DNA of 64,000 bases from Margaritifera margaritifera (GCA_029931535.1 JAQPZY010001684.1:310001-374000); one strand, 5' to 3'; shown: positions 23,187 through 35,589, counted from the stretch's first letter. Numbers and translations: made by a program. The notes: a model not told the origin generated them from the letters alone.

Positions 23187-23815
23187 TAGACAATTCTCAG
23201 AGGACACAATAGCTGTCTTGGTTACATATACCTTAGACAATTCTCAGATGACAGAATATCTGTCTTGGTTACATATACCTTAGACAATTCTCAGATGACA
23301 GAATAGCTGTCTTGGTTACATATATCTTAGACAATTCTCAGATGACATAATAGCTGTCTTGGTTACATATACCTTAGACAATTCTCAGATGACATAATAG
23401 CTATCTTGGTTACATATACCTTAGACAATAGCTGTCTTGGTTACATATACCTTAGACAATTCTCAGATGACATAATAGCTGTCTTGGTTACATATACCTT
23501 AGACAATAGCTGTCTTGGTTACATATACCTTAGACAATTCTCAGATGATATAATAGCTGTCTTGGTTAGATATATCTTAGACAATTCTCAGATGATATAA
23601 TAGCTGTCTTGGTTACATATATCTTAGACAATAGCTGTCTTGGTTACATATATACCTTAGACAATAACTGTCTTGGTTACATATATCTTAGACAATTCTC
23701 AGATGATATAATAGCTGTCTTGGTTACATATACCTTAGACAATAGCTGTCTTGGTTACATATACCTTAGACAATTCTCAGATGATATAATAGCTGTCTTG
23801 GTTACATATATCTTC
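23187..23815. repeat. Minisatellite mixing 47-bp and 31-bp monomers
   Basis: The long monomer is ttagacaattctcagatgac, ataatagctgtcttggttac and atatacc (47 bp, about 10 copies). The short one lacks tctcagatgacataat (31 bp, about 5 copies). The deletion lies between two short direct repeats (acaat/ataat), which suggests slippage. Long and short monomers partly alternate, so pairs appear to have been amplified together. Confidence 0.9.
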
Positions 23816-23829
23816 AGTAAATCAAAATT

Positions 23830-24480
23830 TGTTTATCTGGGATAAATTTCGGATCCACACAACCTATTATACTGTTTGTATGAAGTAAAAAGTATTAATG
23901 TTTAATACATAAGTTCAGGATGTTACAGAATATGACTGTTCTTTACTAGCAATTTCTCAATAACCCTCAAAAGTGAAATCTTGCAAGTTTTTGCAGTATT
24001 TACTGTCACTTTAAGAATCCTGGGCATTCACACAGTCAATGTGAAAGTCATCTATTAAAAGATGTTGTGTGTATAACATCTTAATACTTCTATAAACTTT
24101 GAATTTGCAGACATTTTCATCCATTTCTATGAATTTTAGCATATCTACTAAATTTCTTCTGTTGTGATTAATTTTCGTTTTCAGGTTTTGCATAATTTCT
24201 TCCCAATTTAAATTTAAAATGAACATTATTTAATTACCTAGCACTACATAACAAAGACAATCCCTAAACAAAGGTCTACTTCTATAAATGAAAAAATTGA
24301 GAGAAAATGTTCCTGAGGTGAACAAACTATACATATGGGAACAGTCAAGCATGTTTAAATTATGGGAGGGGAAAGTTGTAATATGGCATCTTCCATGGCA
24401 TGCATGGCATACTTCATTTTCTCACAGATAAAAATGGTTTCTTACTAAATTCTCTTTTAGATTTGCAATTTAACACATGT
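23830..24480. other. Intron stretch with an unrecognised minus-strand frame
   Basis: A minus-strand frame at 24226-24011 (LNWEEIMQNLKTKINHNRRN..) is lysine-rich. It has no good acceptor, and the flanking exons of the LRR gene join in phase without it. I do not call it an exon. Confidence 0.35.
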
Positions 24481-24558
24481 TTGACAAAAAAAGCAATAAA
24501 TTATTATCCAATATATGTATATAAATATTGGATAATAATTTATTGCTTTTTTTTGTCA
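24481..24558. repeat. Near-perfect palindrome, ~34-bp arms
   Basis: The left arm (ttgacaaaaaaagcaataaa, ttattatccaatat) and the right arm (atattggataataattta, ttgctttttttttgtcaa) are reverse complements apart from one or two extra T's. They are separated by atgtatataa. It would form a ~34-bp stem. It looks like a tiny foldback or a transposon remnant reduced to its ends. Confidence 0.9.
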
Positions 24559-24599
24559 ACCATCTGTTAAATTCAATAACTTGCATTAATTAAAACTAG

Positions 24600-27107
24600 T
24601 TCATAGAAAGAACAGCCTTGCAAATGGCAGCCATATTTGAGATCATATCTGCACTATGTTCCTTCAGGACCAACTAGATATCATAATTAGTCTTCTGGTG
24701 AAAACCCCATGTTAATATGAGTTTCCATTCAGGAGGAAATGCAATAACAAGATTTTCAAGATGGTTGCCATTTTGGCAATAGTGGATTTCCGATTGGCAT
24801 CATTTTCATTTAGTACCAACTAGACATTATAAGAAGTCTTCTGGTGAAAACTCAATGTTGCTATGACTTTCCATCAAGGAGGAGTAGCAGTAAGGTTTTC
24901 AAGATAGCCACTATGGTGGCTATATTGGATATCAGATCGCCATAATTTTTATTTAAGACCAACAAGACATCATAAGAAATCTTCTGGGGGAAAATCCCAT
25001 GCTGATATGACTTTCCATCCAGGATGAGTAGTAATAACAAGATTTTCATGATGGCTGCTGTGTTGGCCATACTGGATGTCTGGGCGGCACCATTTTCATT
25101 TAGAATCAACTAGACATCATAAGAAGTCTTCAGGTGAAGACTCCATGTTGATATGACTTTCTGTTCAAGAGGAATAACAGTTAAAAGATTTTCAAGATAG
25201 CTGCTGTGGAGCCCATACCATAATGACCATAAGTCTTGGGACACTATAAGCCTTGGGTCACCCTTAATTATTGTTAAAAATAATTTTGTATGACCTATAA
25301 AAGTTGGGACATGAAATGATAGCAATTTTTTCATGTACTATAAGTCTTGGAACACCTTAGACATTTTTTTATTCTGATTGCTCAGCATATTTTATCAATC
25401 ATAATGTTATTTATTTTAAAAAAAGACTGCAGTTGTTAAGGGACTATCAGTATGAATTATTAGATGGAAATGTTATAAATGACTATAATTTGTTTCAAAA
25501 CTAAAAAAAATATATTTAATTTTCCTCTGTTTTCTTATAATTTCTACCTATTTCAAATATGTATAATTTCATCAGATGATGACAAGCATTGAAGATCAGC
25601 ACAATGTTGTAACCATATTAACAGTAACTTCTCCCGTTTTTGCTCAAGTTTACTATTGTCAGTTTATGCATTATTGCATTAAAATTGTCAAAAGTCACCA
25701 GTAAATACATTTTTGACTTGAAAATTTAAATACCTGACTCAATAAAATGTGGTACCAGTATTAAAATAATGAAAATTGTGTTTGGTTAATCACACACATT
25801 TATAGTGACCTTGTTTACATCATGGCATCACCGCATGTACATTGAAGATTTTAACTTGCGCTGAATGAAGTACATCTCTTGGTTTCATATCATAGGCACC
25901 ACTGCACTAAACTTCAATAATGTTTTCAAAAATATGATAAAGAAGTCTCAGAAATAATGCTTTGAAAATAATTTCAATAATAACATAGTGGTAGTTTGCT
26001 TTTGATGTAAGAGACCTTAAAATAAATACATGTTTACTCAGCTACAGTAATCGTGCTAATATTTTGTAGTAAAAGGCCATAAATGGATTAATGTTGTAGA
26101 ACAAAGGGGTACCAGCATTGCCTTCAGACAAAAATCCCACTTTATTCAGGGTTTAAACAATTAACTGGCCTGGATTTCTGTTGGAAAACAAAAGACGAAT
26201 CCACCAATTATAATCAAAAGGAGCTGCTGAAACAACCAGCATGCTAAAATCAAAAGTGGAATGAAAACAAAACTAAAATTGATCGATGATGATCTATACA
26301 GTCTATATTCAGAATTTTAACCTATATTATGGTCATTCTTTAATGAATATATGAGTTATGTGAATATATGCTGGTTATGTGCCTAATATAAATATTTATT
26401 AAACACTTGTCTTTTCATATAGATTACATCACTTTGTAGGATTGCTTACATCACTGAAAAACGGTAAATCTTGAGTGCGTGAAACAAAGTCAATAAAACA
26501 GCAATGGACACATAGCTAAAATGTGATCTGGAAGAAAAAGACTTGGAAAAACGACGAATAAAGGAAAATCTGCATCTAGCAATAAATAAGTATATAAGTG
26601 ACACTGTGTAAGTATTGAAGACTATAAGGCAGGTCTCCCAGTAAACTCTAAGCAGCTTGTGAATTATAGTCTTTAGTTACCTTTTTTTCATTTTGTGTTT
26701 GTGAAATCAGAAAATATGCACATGCAAAATAATAACATAAAAACAATCATAGTAGTTTATAACAGTTTATTGACATGGTAACTGAACAAGAGCTGTCACT
26801 GCTGTGGCATGCATGGTGATCTTGCCAATTTTGTCTTTACATTTCTGTGTCAATAAGTGTTGGGACACTGAAAATGTTAAATTTTTTACGTGCATACAAG
26901 TCTTGACACACAAAAAATAATAAATAATTTTTCCTGTCCCAAGACTTACCATCATTACGGTATTGGATACCTGAGCAACACCATTTTCATTTAGAACCAA
27001 CTAGACCTTAGGATGAATGTGTGTGTAAAGTTTCATGGCAATCTTCTAAGTAGTTTAGGAGTAAGCGATTACCATAAGCTCTTCTGGTCTGTGACCAGTA
27101 CAGCTAA
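24600..27107. mobile_element. Hairpin-ended element D1, split by a mariner-like insertion
   Basis: Parts 24610-25215 and 26963-27107 belong together. The body is four diverged ~150-bp units (aagattttcaagatggctgc, ggccatattggatgtcagat, accattttcatttaggacca, actagacatcataagaagtc, ttctggtgaaaaccccatgt). After the insertion the body resumes with attggatacctgagcaacac and ends with agtttcatggcaatcttcta. The terminal hairpin is ataagctcttctggtctgtg followed by accagtacagctaaaaa. The head is truncated or unrecognised. Confidence 0.75.
25218..26960. mobile_element. Mariner/Tc1-like nonautonomous element, TA-flanked, nested in D1
   Basis: The left end starts ccataatgaccataagtctt gggaca. The right end, reverse-complemented, starts ccgtaatgatggtaagtctt gggaca, so about 22 of 26 positions agree. 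TA dinucleotides flank it at 25216-25217 and 26961-26962, and removing the 1743 bp restores the D1 repeat unit. The motif ataagtcttgggaca recurs inside both ends (near 25244, 25300, 25338; 26850, 26894). No transposase frame was found, so it needs an enzyme from elsewhere. The superfamily call rests on the TA duplication. Confidence 0.8.
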
Positions 27108-27166
27108 AAAATTTGAGAATTTTCAGCTGGGCATCCCTGTAACTTTCAAAATGTAAATATGATTAC

Positions 27167-27282
27167 CTGATCAAGTACTCATCTGGAAAATTCTGCAGGT
27201 CATACATTTCAATATTGGTGGTCACAAACTCAAGGGAAGTCTCAAGTAGGGTTGGTACATTCGTTGCTTCATGACAAGGGTT
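27167..27282 (-). CDS. Internal exon of the Tpt1-like/LRR gene: linker helices
   Basis: The exon is bounded by an acceptor (ttgtatttacag, AG at 27284-27283) and a donor (CAG then gtaatc at 27166). It encodes NPCHEATNVPTLLETSLEFV and TTNIEMYDLQNFPDEYLI. The pattern, a hydrophobic helix with L..tsL.f...ni and then LP-like and dEyLi, resembles the segment that precedes the leucine-rich repeats in F-box-like LRR proteins. It starts in phase 0, matching the donor of exon 31515-31690. It ends with two bases (AG) that combine with T of exon 17874-18090 to make Ser. Both joins keep the frame open. Confidence 0.75.
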
Positions 27283-27889
27283 CTGTAAATACAAATGTTT
27301 CCTAACAGCAAACATGTCTTTTGCTGCAGATATGGTTTTAAAGGCCATTAAAAGCTTTCAAAACTGAATGCATATGTATGCATACCAGCCTTGTTATAGC
27401 AAACAATCAAATCTAGATAGTTGCTTTATACAACAAAGAAACCAATTTGAACATTACATTGATTTCAGATAAAATGTTTTTATACATTATAATTGTTCAA
27501 TAATAAAAAGAGAAAAATTTGATATAACGATTGGGGACAATTTTTATTTATTTTTTCCCTCGTTTCTTCTTATGGACTTTTTATTACATAATGGAAATAT
27601 CAATGTGTCATTAAAACTAAAAAAGAATGAGTCACAGAAATATAGTTTGCATTGCACATATTATACAAGAATTTTTTTATTTTTTTTTTTAAAAAGAAAC
27701 ATGGGCTTCTAGAAAATCATAAAATTTACAATGGAATCCATTTATGTTATATGTCCAATTATGGCTCGATGGCCCTTAAGGTAGAAAACAGTGATTACAA
27801 GGGGGATAATTATGAATAAAAGTCCCTTGAAGGAAAAAGAATTTCCAGAAATTCAAAATAAGACCATTTTTTCTTTTTAACAGCGGGGT
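27283..27889. other. Intron sequence, no feature recognised
   Basis: AT-rich, with T- and A-runs near 27676-27692. Confidence 0.4.
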
Positions 27890-28990
27890 GTTGAAATCAT
27901 TTCTGATATTCTTGAGCAATAAGATTTTCAAATTAGCCTTTGTGGCAGCTATATTGGATGTAAGATCAGTACCATTTTCATTTAGGACAAACTAGACACC
28001 ATTAGAAGACTTTTGGTAAACTCCATACCAATATGGCCATCTATTCAAGAGAATTGGTGACAAGATTTTCAATGTGTTCATTGTGGCAGCCATATTGGAT
28101 GTCTGCAGGGCACCAGTTTCATTTAGGACCAACCATAAGAAGCCTTTTGGTGAAAATCCTATGTCAATTCTGGAGATGTAGCAACAGCAAAATTTTCATG
28201 GTGGCCATATTGGGTGTCAGGTCAGCATCCATTTCATTCAGGACCAACTAGACATCATAAGAAGTCTTCTGGTGAAAACCCCATGTTGATATGACTTTCC
28301 ATTTGATAGGAATAGCAAGATTTTCAACATGGCTGCTAGGTGTCTATACTGGATGTCAGTTCAACACCATTTGAATTTAGTACCAACTAGACATCATAAG
28401 AAGTCTTCTGCTGAAAACCCAATGTCAATATGATTTTGCATCTAGGAAGAGCAGCTATAAGTTTTTTTCATGATGGCTACTGTGGTGGCCATGTTGGATA
28501 TCAGATCAGCATAATTTTTATTTGAGACCAGCTAAATGCCATAAGAAGTCTTCTAGTAAAAACCCCATGCTGATATGACTTTCCGTTCAGGAGTAGCGAC
28601 AACAAGATTTTCAAAATGGCTACTGTGGTGGCCATGTTGGATGTCAGATCAGCACCATTTTTATTTATAGGACCAACTAACTTCATAAGAAGTCCTTAAG
28701 TGAAAACCCCATGTTGGTATGACCATCCATTCAGAAGGAAGAATGATAACAAGATTTTCAAAATGGCTGCTGCAATGGCCATACTGGATGTCTAAGCAGC
28801 ACCATTTTCATTTAGGACCAACTAAACCTTGGGATGAATGTGTGTGTAAAGTTTCATGGCAATCCTCCAAGTAGTTAAGGAGAGTGGTGATAACAAACTT
28901 GTGCTAACAGATGAACAGATTTCTGATAACAGACAAACAGGCCATCCCTATAAGCTCTTTTGGTCTATGACACGTAGAGCTAAAAACTAG
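27890..28990. mobile_element. Hairpin-ended element D2, same family as D1
   Basis: About seven ~150-bp units carry the words aagattttcaaaatggctgc, ggccatgttggatgtcagat, accattttcatttaggacca and cataagaagtcttctggtga. They are followed by the family's unique tail (gggatgaatgtgtgtgtaaa, gtttcatggcaatcctccaa) and the terminal hairpin tataagctcttttggtctat followed by gacacgtagagctaaaaa. It lies in the intron between exons 27167-27282 and 31515-31690. Confidence 0.75.
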
Positions 28991-29095
28991 AAATGTGTCC
29001 ATACACTATGGATGCCCCCACCAATATGATGCAATTAAAGGGTAAATGTCAAAGTGAAACATGGGTCAAAACTCTAACATTTTGTGAGAAAACAG

Positions 29096-30255
29096 TAACA
29101 AGTGACCAAAGTGGGCCTGATATCATTCACCTTGATTACATAACTTAACAACTGGCCATTTCACTAAGCAGGCTTATGTAATACTGTAAGAACATAACCC
29201 TACATAAACTATCTCCAAAACTTTATACCATGTTAATTTTATGTATAGTCTGATAAAACTTATTTCCAAAGATAATTTACCTTAAATCTGACTAAAATCA
29301 GGTCAGAAACACCATCTCTTGAGTGGCAAGAAGTCAGTCTGCACGTATCTAACTTATAACAAAACTCTGATCAGAAATAGTCTTTAAAGTATTGACAAAA
29401 CTCTGCCAATAAAATGCTAGATCATCTCATTAATATGCATAGATCTCACTCATAAGTGCACCCATCTAAAGATCTCGATGATTTAAGTTCATTTACCAAG
29501 TTTACTCGTAACAGAATGAGAAATATAGTATCTAGAGGGGTAACAAGCTAAGCCAATCATATGCAAGATCACCTCATATGCATGGATCTCGCTCATTATT
29601 TAATAGATGCAAAATCTTGATCATTTAAGTCTATATTCCAAGTCTGATCAAAATTGAATCAGAAATATAGCCTACAGAGGGGTAACAAGCTCAGCCAATC
29701 AGATGCAAGATCACGTCATTAATATGCATAAACCTCACTCATTGTATCATTCCTTCAGGAATTTGATGTTACAGGCACATATTTCAAGTTTGATCCAAAT
29801 CAGAACAGAAATATGGTGTCCAGAGTGGAAACAAGCTCAGACAATCAGTTGCAAGATTGATCCAAATCAGATCAGAAAAATGGCTTCAAGGGTGGTAACA
29901 AGCTCAGTCATCAGATACTATCACCTCATTAATATGCATGAATCTCATTTATTATCAAACTCATGCATGATCTTGATGATATAAGCCTATATTCCAAGTC
30001 TGATCAAAATCAGATCAGAAATATGGCTTCCAGAGAGGTAACAAGCTCAGCCAATCAGATGGAAGATCACCTCATTAATATCCATGGATCTCATATATCA
30101 ACAAACTTGTATGAGATCTTGATGATATAAACCTATATTCCAAGTTTCATCAAAGTCAGATCAGAAACATGGCCTCCAGAGAGGTAACAAGCAATTGTTG
30201 ATGGATGAATGACAAACAGATGATGGATGCAGAGTTTACAGCCATGTGAGATAAA
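29096..30255. mobile_element. Element E: element-A-type head, different ~150-bp core
   Basis: The head caagtgaccaaagtgggcct, gatatcattcaccttgatta is clearly the head of element A. The core consists of five or six units of another sequence: tgatgatataagcctatatt, ccaagtctgatcaaaatcag, atcagaaatatggcttccag, aggtaacaagctcagccaat and cagatgcaagatcacctcat. The end (tttacagccatgtgagataa) looks like the right half of the family hairpin. Confidence 0.65.
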
Positions 30256-31200
30256 ATCAAACTTGACTTAGGTCTTCATAATATACAACCTCATACCAAA
30301 TTCAGTGAAGTCCTTCAAAAGTTATTGAGCAGATACTAAACAGTAGAGTTCTGATTCAAACAGGGACCATAACTATAACTCCATACTATTTTGCTGAAAA
30401 ATGGTGAAAATCAAACATAGCTTAGGTCTTCTTGAATGTAAAGCCCAGACCAAATTTGATTTCAATCCATTAAGTCCTCCAAAAGTTACTGAGCAGAAAC
30501 AAAATTGAAGTGCAAAGTTCTAGGTCAAACAGGGGCCATAATTTCATAAATTCTGCCCAAAAAAAGTAAAAATTCAATTTGACAAAGGTAATCTTTATGT
30601 AAAGCATTATACCAAATTTTATTTCAATTCACGAGGTTCTTCAAAAGTTACTGATTGGAAATGAAATTGAAAGGCAAAGTTCTAAGTCAAACAGGGGCCC
30701 CAACTCTGTACCATATACTCAGAAAATGGTGAGAATTAAACCTAACCTAGGTCTTCTTAATGTAAAGCTTCATACCAAATTTTATTTTAATCCATTATGT
30801 CCTTCATGAGTTACTGAGTAGGTCTTCTTAATGTAAAGCTTCATACCAAATTTTATTTTAATCAAGTATGTCCTTCATGAGTTACTGAGTAGGTCTTCTT
30901 AATGTAAAGCTTCATACCAAATTTTATTTTAATCAAGTATGTCCTTCATGAGTTACTGAGTAGGTCTTCTTAATGTAAAGCTTCATACCAAATTTTATTT
31001 TAATCCATTATGTCCTTCATGAGTTGCTGAGCAGAAATGAAATTGAAGGCCAAAGTTCCAATATAAACTTGGACCATAACTCTGTAATATTTGCCAGAAA
31101 AAGGTAAAAATGGAACTTGACCTAGGTTTTCTTAATGGAAAGCTTCATACCAAATTGTATTTCAATCCACTTAGTCCGTCAAAATTTACTGAGCGGAAAC
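30256..31200. repeat. ~150-bp repeat array F with a 71-bp local expansion
   Basis: Copies share aaattgaaggcaaagttcta, gtcaaacaggggccataact, a phrase like atcaaacatagcttaggtct, tcttaatgtaaagcttcata, and ccaaattttatttcaatcca. Within it, four copies of a 71-bp piece (taggtcttcttaatgtaaag..tgagttactgag) lie exactly in register from 30748 to 31031. This is a recent local amplification. Confidence 0.8.
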
Positions 31201-31514
31201 AAAATTTGTGATGGGTTGGGACGTGATTTGACATGACATGACTGACAGCAACACTATCTGCTTCCTCCATAGATATGGCAGGGGCATAGAAAGTATCATT
31301 CTTCTGCCAACCATTAAAGGGTAGGGTGAGGGGGGGGGATAATTCTACTAATTCCTTATCAAGGACAACAATTTTTTTAATCCAGTTATTATAGAACATG
31401 CGAAGAGACTGAAACAAATATACTTTTTTCAGCACAGGAGAGCCAAAATTTAAGAACAAAAACTACCGTTGAACAATGACAACAACTCTAGAGATAAAAC
31501 ATTCAGTGACTTAC

Positions 31515-31690
31515 CCTTTCAAACATTCTATAGTAAGCTGCACGAATGTAAGTCCTCCCATCCTTTTCCATTTCTTCAAACCTTTTTGTACCTCGACTGG
31601 ATAGGGAGGTTTTTATCTCATTCAAGACCTCCTCTTCATAGTTCCACCTCATCAGGTGTAACTTCAGTGCATCATCTAGAGCAACATATC
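31515..31690 (-). CDS. Exon of the Tpt1-like/LRR gene: second half of a Tpt1/KptA N-lobe
   Basis: The exon lies between an acceptor (ttttcttttgtag, AG at 31692-31691) and a perfect donor (AGG then gtaagt at 31514). It encodes GYVALDDALKLHLMRWNYEE, EVLNEIKTSLSSRGTKRFEE and MEKDGRTYIRAAYYRMFER. Order and spacing follow the N-terminal winged-helix lobe of tRNA 2'-phosphotransferase: G-Y/F-V..ddlL, a helix, K-x-RF, then the IRA box. In active enzymes IRA continues as NQGHS; here it reads IRAAYYRMF. The exon starts with two bases completing GGA from exon 36343-36495 and ends in phase 0. The C-terminal lobe of Tpt1 does not follow; the linker and LRR exons do. Confidence 0.8.
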
Positions 31691-31699
31691 CTACAAAAG

Positions 31700-34140
31700 A
31701 AAAGGGTTTCTGTATAACACAACATTTTGATGAGCATAAGTTTTTGCAAATTTAAGATGATGGCTAAATTTACTAAAATTTAAAACTTTATTTGCATTAT
31801 AGAAAGATATTTATGTATACACATGTGATGCAAATAAGCACGATGACAAAATTGCATGTTGGTAATATAAAGAGTTAACTGAAACTGCAAAAAGAAATTA
31901 TATGATGCTGAAATAATATATTTTACAGTATATCTAATTTTTATGGAGAATGTTACAAGAAGATTTTTGTTTCTTTTACTGAAGATACTGCAAAATGGAT
32001 ATTTTTAGGGATGCTTGAATTAATAAAATTTATTAAAATTTTCATCAGGCAAAAACAATCCATCATCAATTCTAAATGATTCAGACTAACTAGGCTGATT
32101 AGTAAGTGGCCTCATATACCAAAATCACTAAACTCCTCCCCCCTTACTCTGACACACGTCCTTGAATGTCACTTAGATTCACCTCATAGAGGATGGAATC
32201 CAATCAAAACATTGCCACGAGGTACTGGATGCCAGATGAGCTCCCAAATGTAACCGGATGGGATACAATGAACTGTTGTGGTCAGGGATTGAATATGGTT
32301 TGTGGCACCAAAACCTATGACCTAGACAGATTTATTTCTGCTCCCATTAAGGCACAAGTTTGATTTTTAGCTTAGATCTGGACAGAGATGGACAACTCCA
32401 AACAATGGGATCAAAGCCAGACAACTAATAAAGATAGTTTGTTATTTATTTTGAATGTATCAAACTGCAGTGCCATTTATTTGGAATGTATCAAACTGCA
32501 GATTCAAAACATGTGAACGCTATGTTATGCCTAGATTGTAACAATATAGATGTGAACCCTGGGCATAAATATCATGAGAAAAAAATGAAAAACAAGTCCT
32601 ATGTCGCACCCCATGAAAAAATATTGCAAACCCAGTCGCCTAATCTATCTCAAACTTGAAGTGTATATGAGACATACGGAAAAGTGGTATAAAAACCACC
32701 AGAACAAATAATTAAAACTGTTTCCAAACTAGAATCCTAAGGAAGAAAGTCAAAGCCATCCCCACCACCATTTTGTGTCAAGGCCTAAAAATAGGGCTAG
32801 GGCTGCTCCATTAAAGAAAGATTAGCCTTCAGTAACCAAGCTATCCAAACTGACTGCTGGTTCACACACCTCCTGCACAAGCCAAAGGAAAGCGGCTTAC
32901 AAAATGAAGGGGAATTACGAATCAAAAGGAAGTAGAGCTTCCTATCCATCACACAGAACCAAATATCAATAGTGTCCAACAAATGGTTTTGAAATTCAGA
33001 CATTATAAATGAAGTTATAAAAATGAATGCATGTTAAAAAAGTGAAAGACTGTATATTTCAGGATAATGGGGTACCATAAATTTTTCATTTTCAGTCCAG
33101 TCCCGGTTAAATTTGTTCTGGTTTATATCTTTTTTACATCTATTATCTGAACATAGATTATTTGAGTACACCCCCTTAATCGAGGTAATTTAGCAGTCTG
33201 ACATCCTCTAATCCTATTTGAAATAGTGATGCATTATATGAAGTGTGAAAACCGTCATGAGCGGCATGTTTGATTTCTTGAATTGTGACACCTGTCGGTT
33301 TAAACTGTGAGTTCTGATTAATTTAAAAGCGGGTTATGTTTTTTGTTTGTCGCCAATCCAATAACTGACTCACCGTTTGATAACCCCATTATTAATTCAA
33401 TTAATGGCAGTAATTTTATGTAAAGTTGGTTTGATTAAAGAAAGTTGGAAAATCATATAAACCATTTGAAAGCTACATTCAACCATACATGTATTTTTCA
33501 ACCAGACCAAAGCAGTCACGATTGAGAATGTTTTAGATGCATGCGACATTCTCTGCTCATACTTGGAATAACAGGGAAGACACCAGCGAGCTCTTAGCAG
33601 AACTTAGCAAAATTAGTGATTATGCAATCAAAGAGGATTTCAATAGAAAATGTGCAAAACAAACTGTGCTTACAAGTTTCTTTAAGTGTGTTGTTTAAAA
33701 ATGAAAAAAACAGTTGAAGAGAAGTGAATATCACGTGAAAAACTAATTTATCAAATGATCCATTGACTCATCAGATCTAAAATTTGTTCGATGTTGATCA
33801 TTTTCATGCATATTGAAACGATGATGACAACGATAATTTGGTCTTTATTGTATGCCATGCAGATTATTATAATGATGACAACGATAGTTTTCATTATTGT
33901 TTGTTTTTGTCTTTGTGTTATGCTGTGCCAATGAAATGGCTTCCTAGATACGTAGTGAGGAAACAGAATACAAGAATAACTGAAATAGTACTTTGTTTTA
34001 TTTCTGTGGATTGATGTACACTTGCACCTTTATGACCTTTGGTTGTTCGAACCCCAGTATTATCTGAAGTTTTCTTCTAGTCCCACAGACTTTGGATAAT
34101 CATACAGCTGACCTCTACTTCTTGCTTAAAATAGGTGTGG
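31700..34140. other. Intron sequence without recognised features
   Basis: AT-rich. A short duplication (tttatttggaatgtatcaaactgcag versus a near copy) lies at 32445-32500. A tract at 32090-32400 is slightly richer in GC and may be an old repeat, but I could not identify it. Confidence 0.45.
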
Positions 34141-34149
34141 TTGTGTTAC

Positions 34150-34470
34150 ATGATATGTACTGTTCTTAACAGTGTGAATAGTACCAGTCTCAGCAGAACT
34201 GAAAGTAAGTAGTGTATAATACTAACTGAAGACTGGCACACAGTACGGTTGTGAAATATGCATCTTTAATTGCTAACCCTCTGTATCAGCTACACTGTTA
34301 CTTTGAACTCAGAGGTTCAGTAACTAATGTATATGTATCCACTGAAGTCTGCAATACAGCAAGGTTGCAACATATGCATCTTTAGTTGTCAGTACTCTGT
34401 GTCAACCACACTGGTACTTTGAGGTCAAAGGTTCAGTACAAATGAACTTTCAGCAAGACACTGGCAGTGA
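34150..34470. repeat. Two or three direct copies of a ~117-bp unit
   Basis: The phrases ggttgtgaaatatgcatctt, taattgctaaccctctgtat, cactgttactttgaactcag and aggttcagtaac recur 117 bp further on with moderate divergence. A weaker partial copy precedes them. Confidence 0.6.
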
Positions 34471-35039
34471 TCAAAGGATTGTTAGTGGTAGTAGATAGAC
34501 TGGCTAGGAATAGAAGTATTTTTATGGACAATTTCCTAAGATATACCTCAATAAATGACTAACACCTTAGATTCAGTTATTCCCTTTCCAGTGTCTACAC
34601 AAGGTGCACATGGTAATGGTGAATAGACAGGAAATGACATGCAAGTCAACATTGATTTCTTTACTGGATATTGTAAAACAATTAAAAGGCACAATTAACT
34701 GGCTCTGGTGGCAGAAATAGGTTGCATTTCAGAACAGTTGGGACTGCAGGGGTTTATTTATTGGGGGCATATACCTGGTAGGTACAAGAAAGGGTTCCTA
34801 GGCCATCCAGAAGCAGAATTCTGGATGTCCCAGAGAAGAAGTTGGCAGTATAATATGCCATAACATTCATTATTGGAAACCCCGAGAATATCGTTTGCTA
34901 GGTGAGTAAATTTATCCTGAGTAATCAAATCGCATGACATTTGATAACTGTTATTGCTGTAACAATACTAATCTTGACTCGAAAGATAAACCAGGATTGG
35001 AACAACATGTTTAACTTTTATATCGGATGTGCTGATATA

Positions 35040-35258
35040 ACCATCAATTAAGGAGTAGCGATAACAAGATTTTCTACTGTGGTGGCCATATTGGATCTTG
35101 GGATGAATGTGTGTGTAAAGTTTCATGGCAATCCTCCATGTAGTTTAGGAGTAGAAAGAATAAACCAATGCTAACGGACAGATGGACGAAAGTCAAGAGA
35201 CAACAGGCCATCACATAAGCTCTTCTGATATATGACCAGTAGAGCTAAAAACAGGAGT
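35040..35258. mobile_element. Short D-family element (D3): one unit, unique tail and hairpin
   Basis: Only a fraction of one core unit (gtggtggccatattggatct) is left. It is fused to the conserved tail (gggatgaatgtgtgtgtaaa, gtttcatggcaatcctccat) and the terminal hairpin (ataagctcttctgatatatg, accagtagagctaaaaa). Confidence 0.7.
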
Positions 35259-35589
35259 GAAAGGTAAGGGTGCAATGAGTGCCCAGATCTGAAAGCATGC
35301 AAAATTATAGTTTTTACATCTGATGTCCAGAAAGTAAGTTAACATTAAAAGACATTACTACAAGTTGAGATAAGCAGTGCGAATTGTGACATCACGCTAA
35401 GAATGGTAACTCTACTAGTAATTACTGAAACTCAGTTATGTTTTCCTCATGGGGTAGGCAGTCGCTTTTTAAAATTGTACTAAAACTACTATTTTATGTC
35501 TAAAAACAAATTACCAATTGGGAGTGTTTAATAAAATACTTTTAATGGCATTTTATTGCAAATTTTACTTCCTATTTTTGACAAAGTTG

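Noticed and set aside
24011..24226. Minus-strand frame as an extra exon of the LRR gene
   Set aside because: No good acceptor, and flanking exons 27167-27282 and 17874-18090 already join in phase 2/2.
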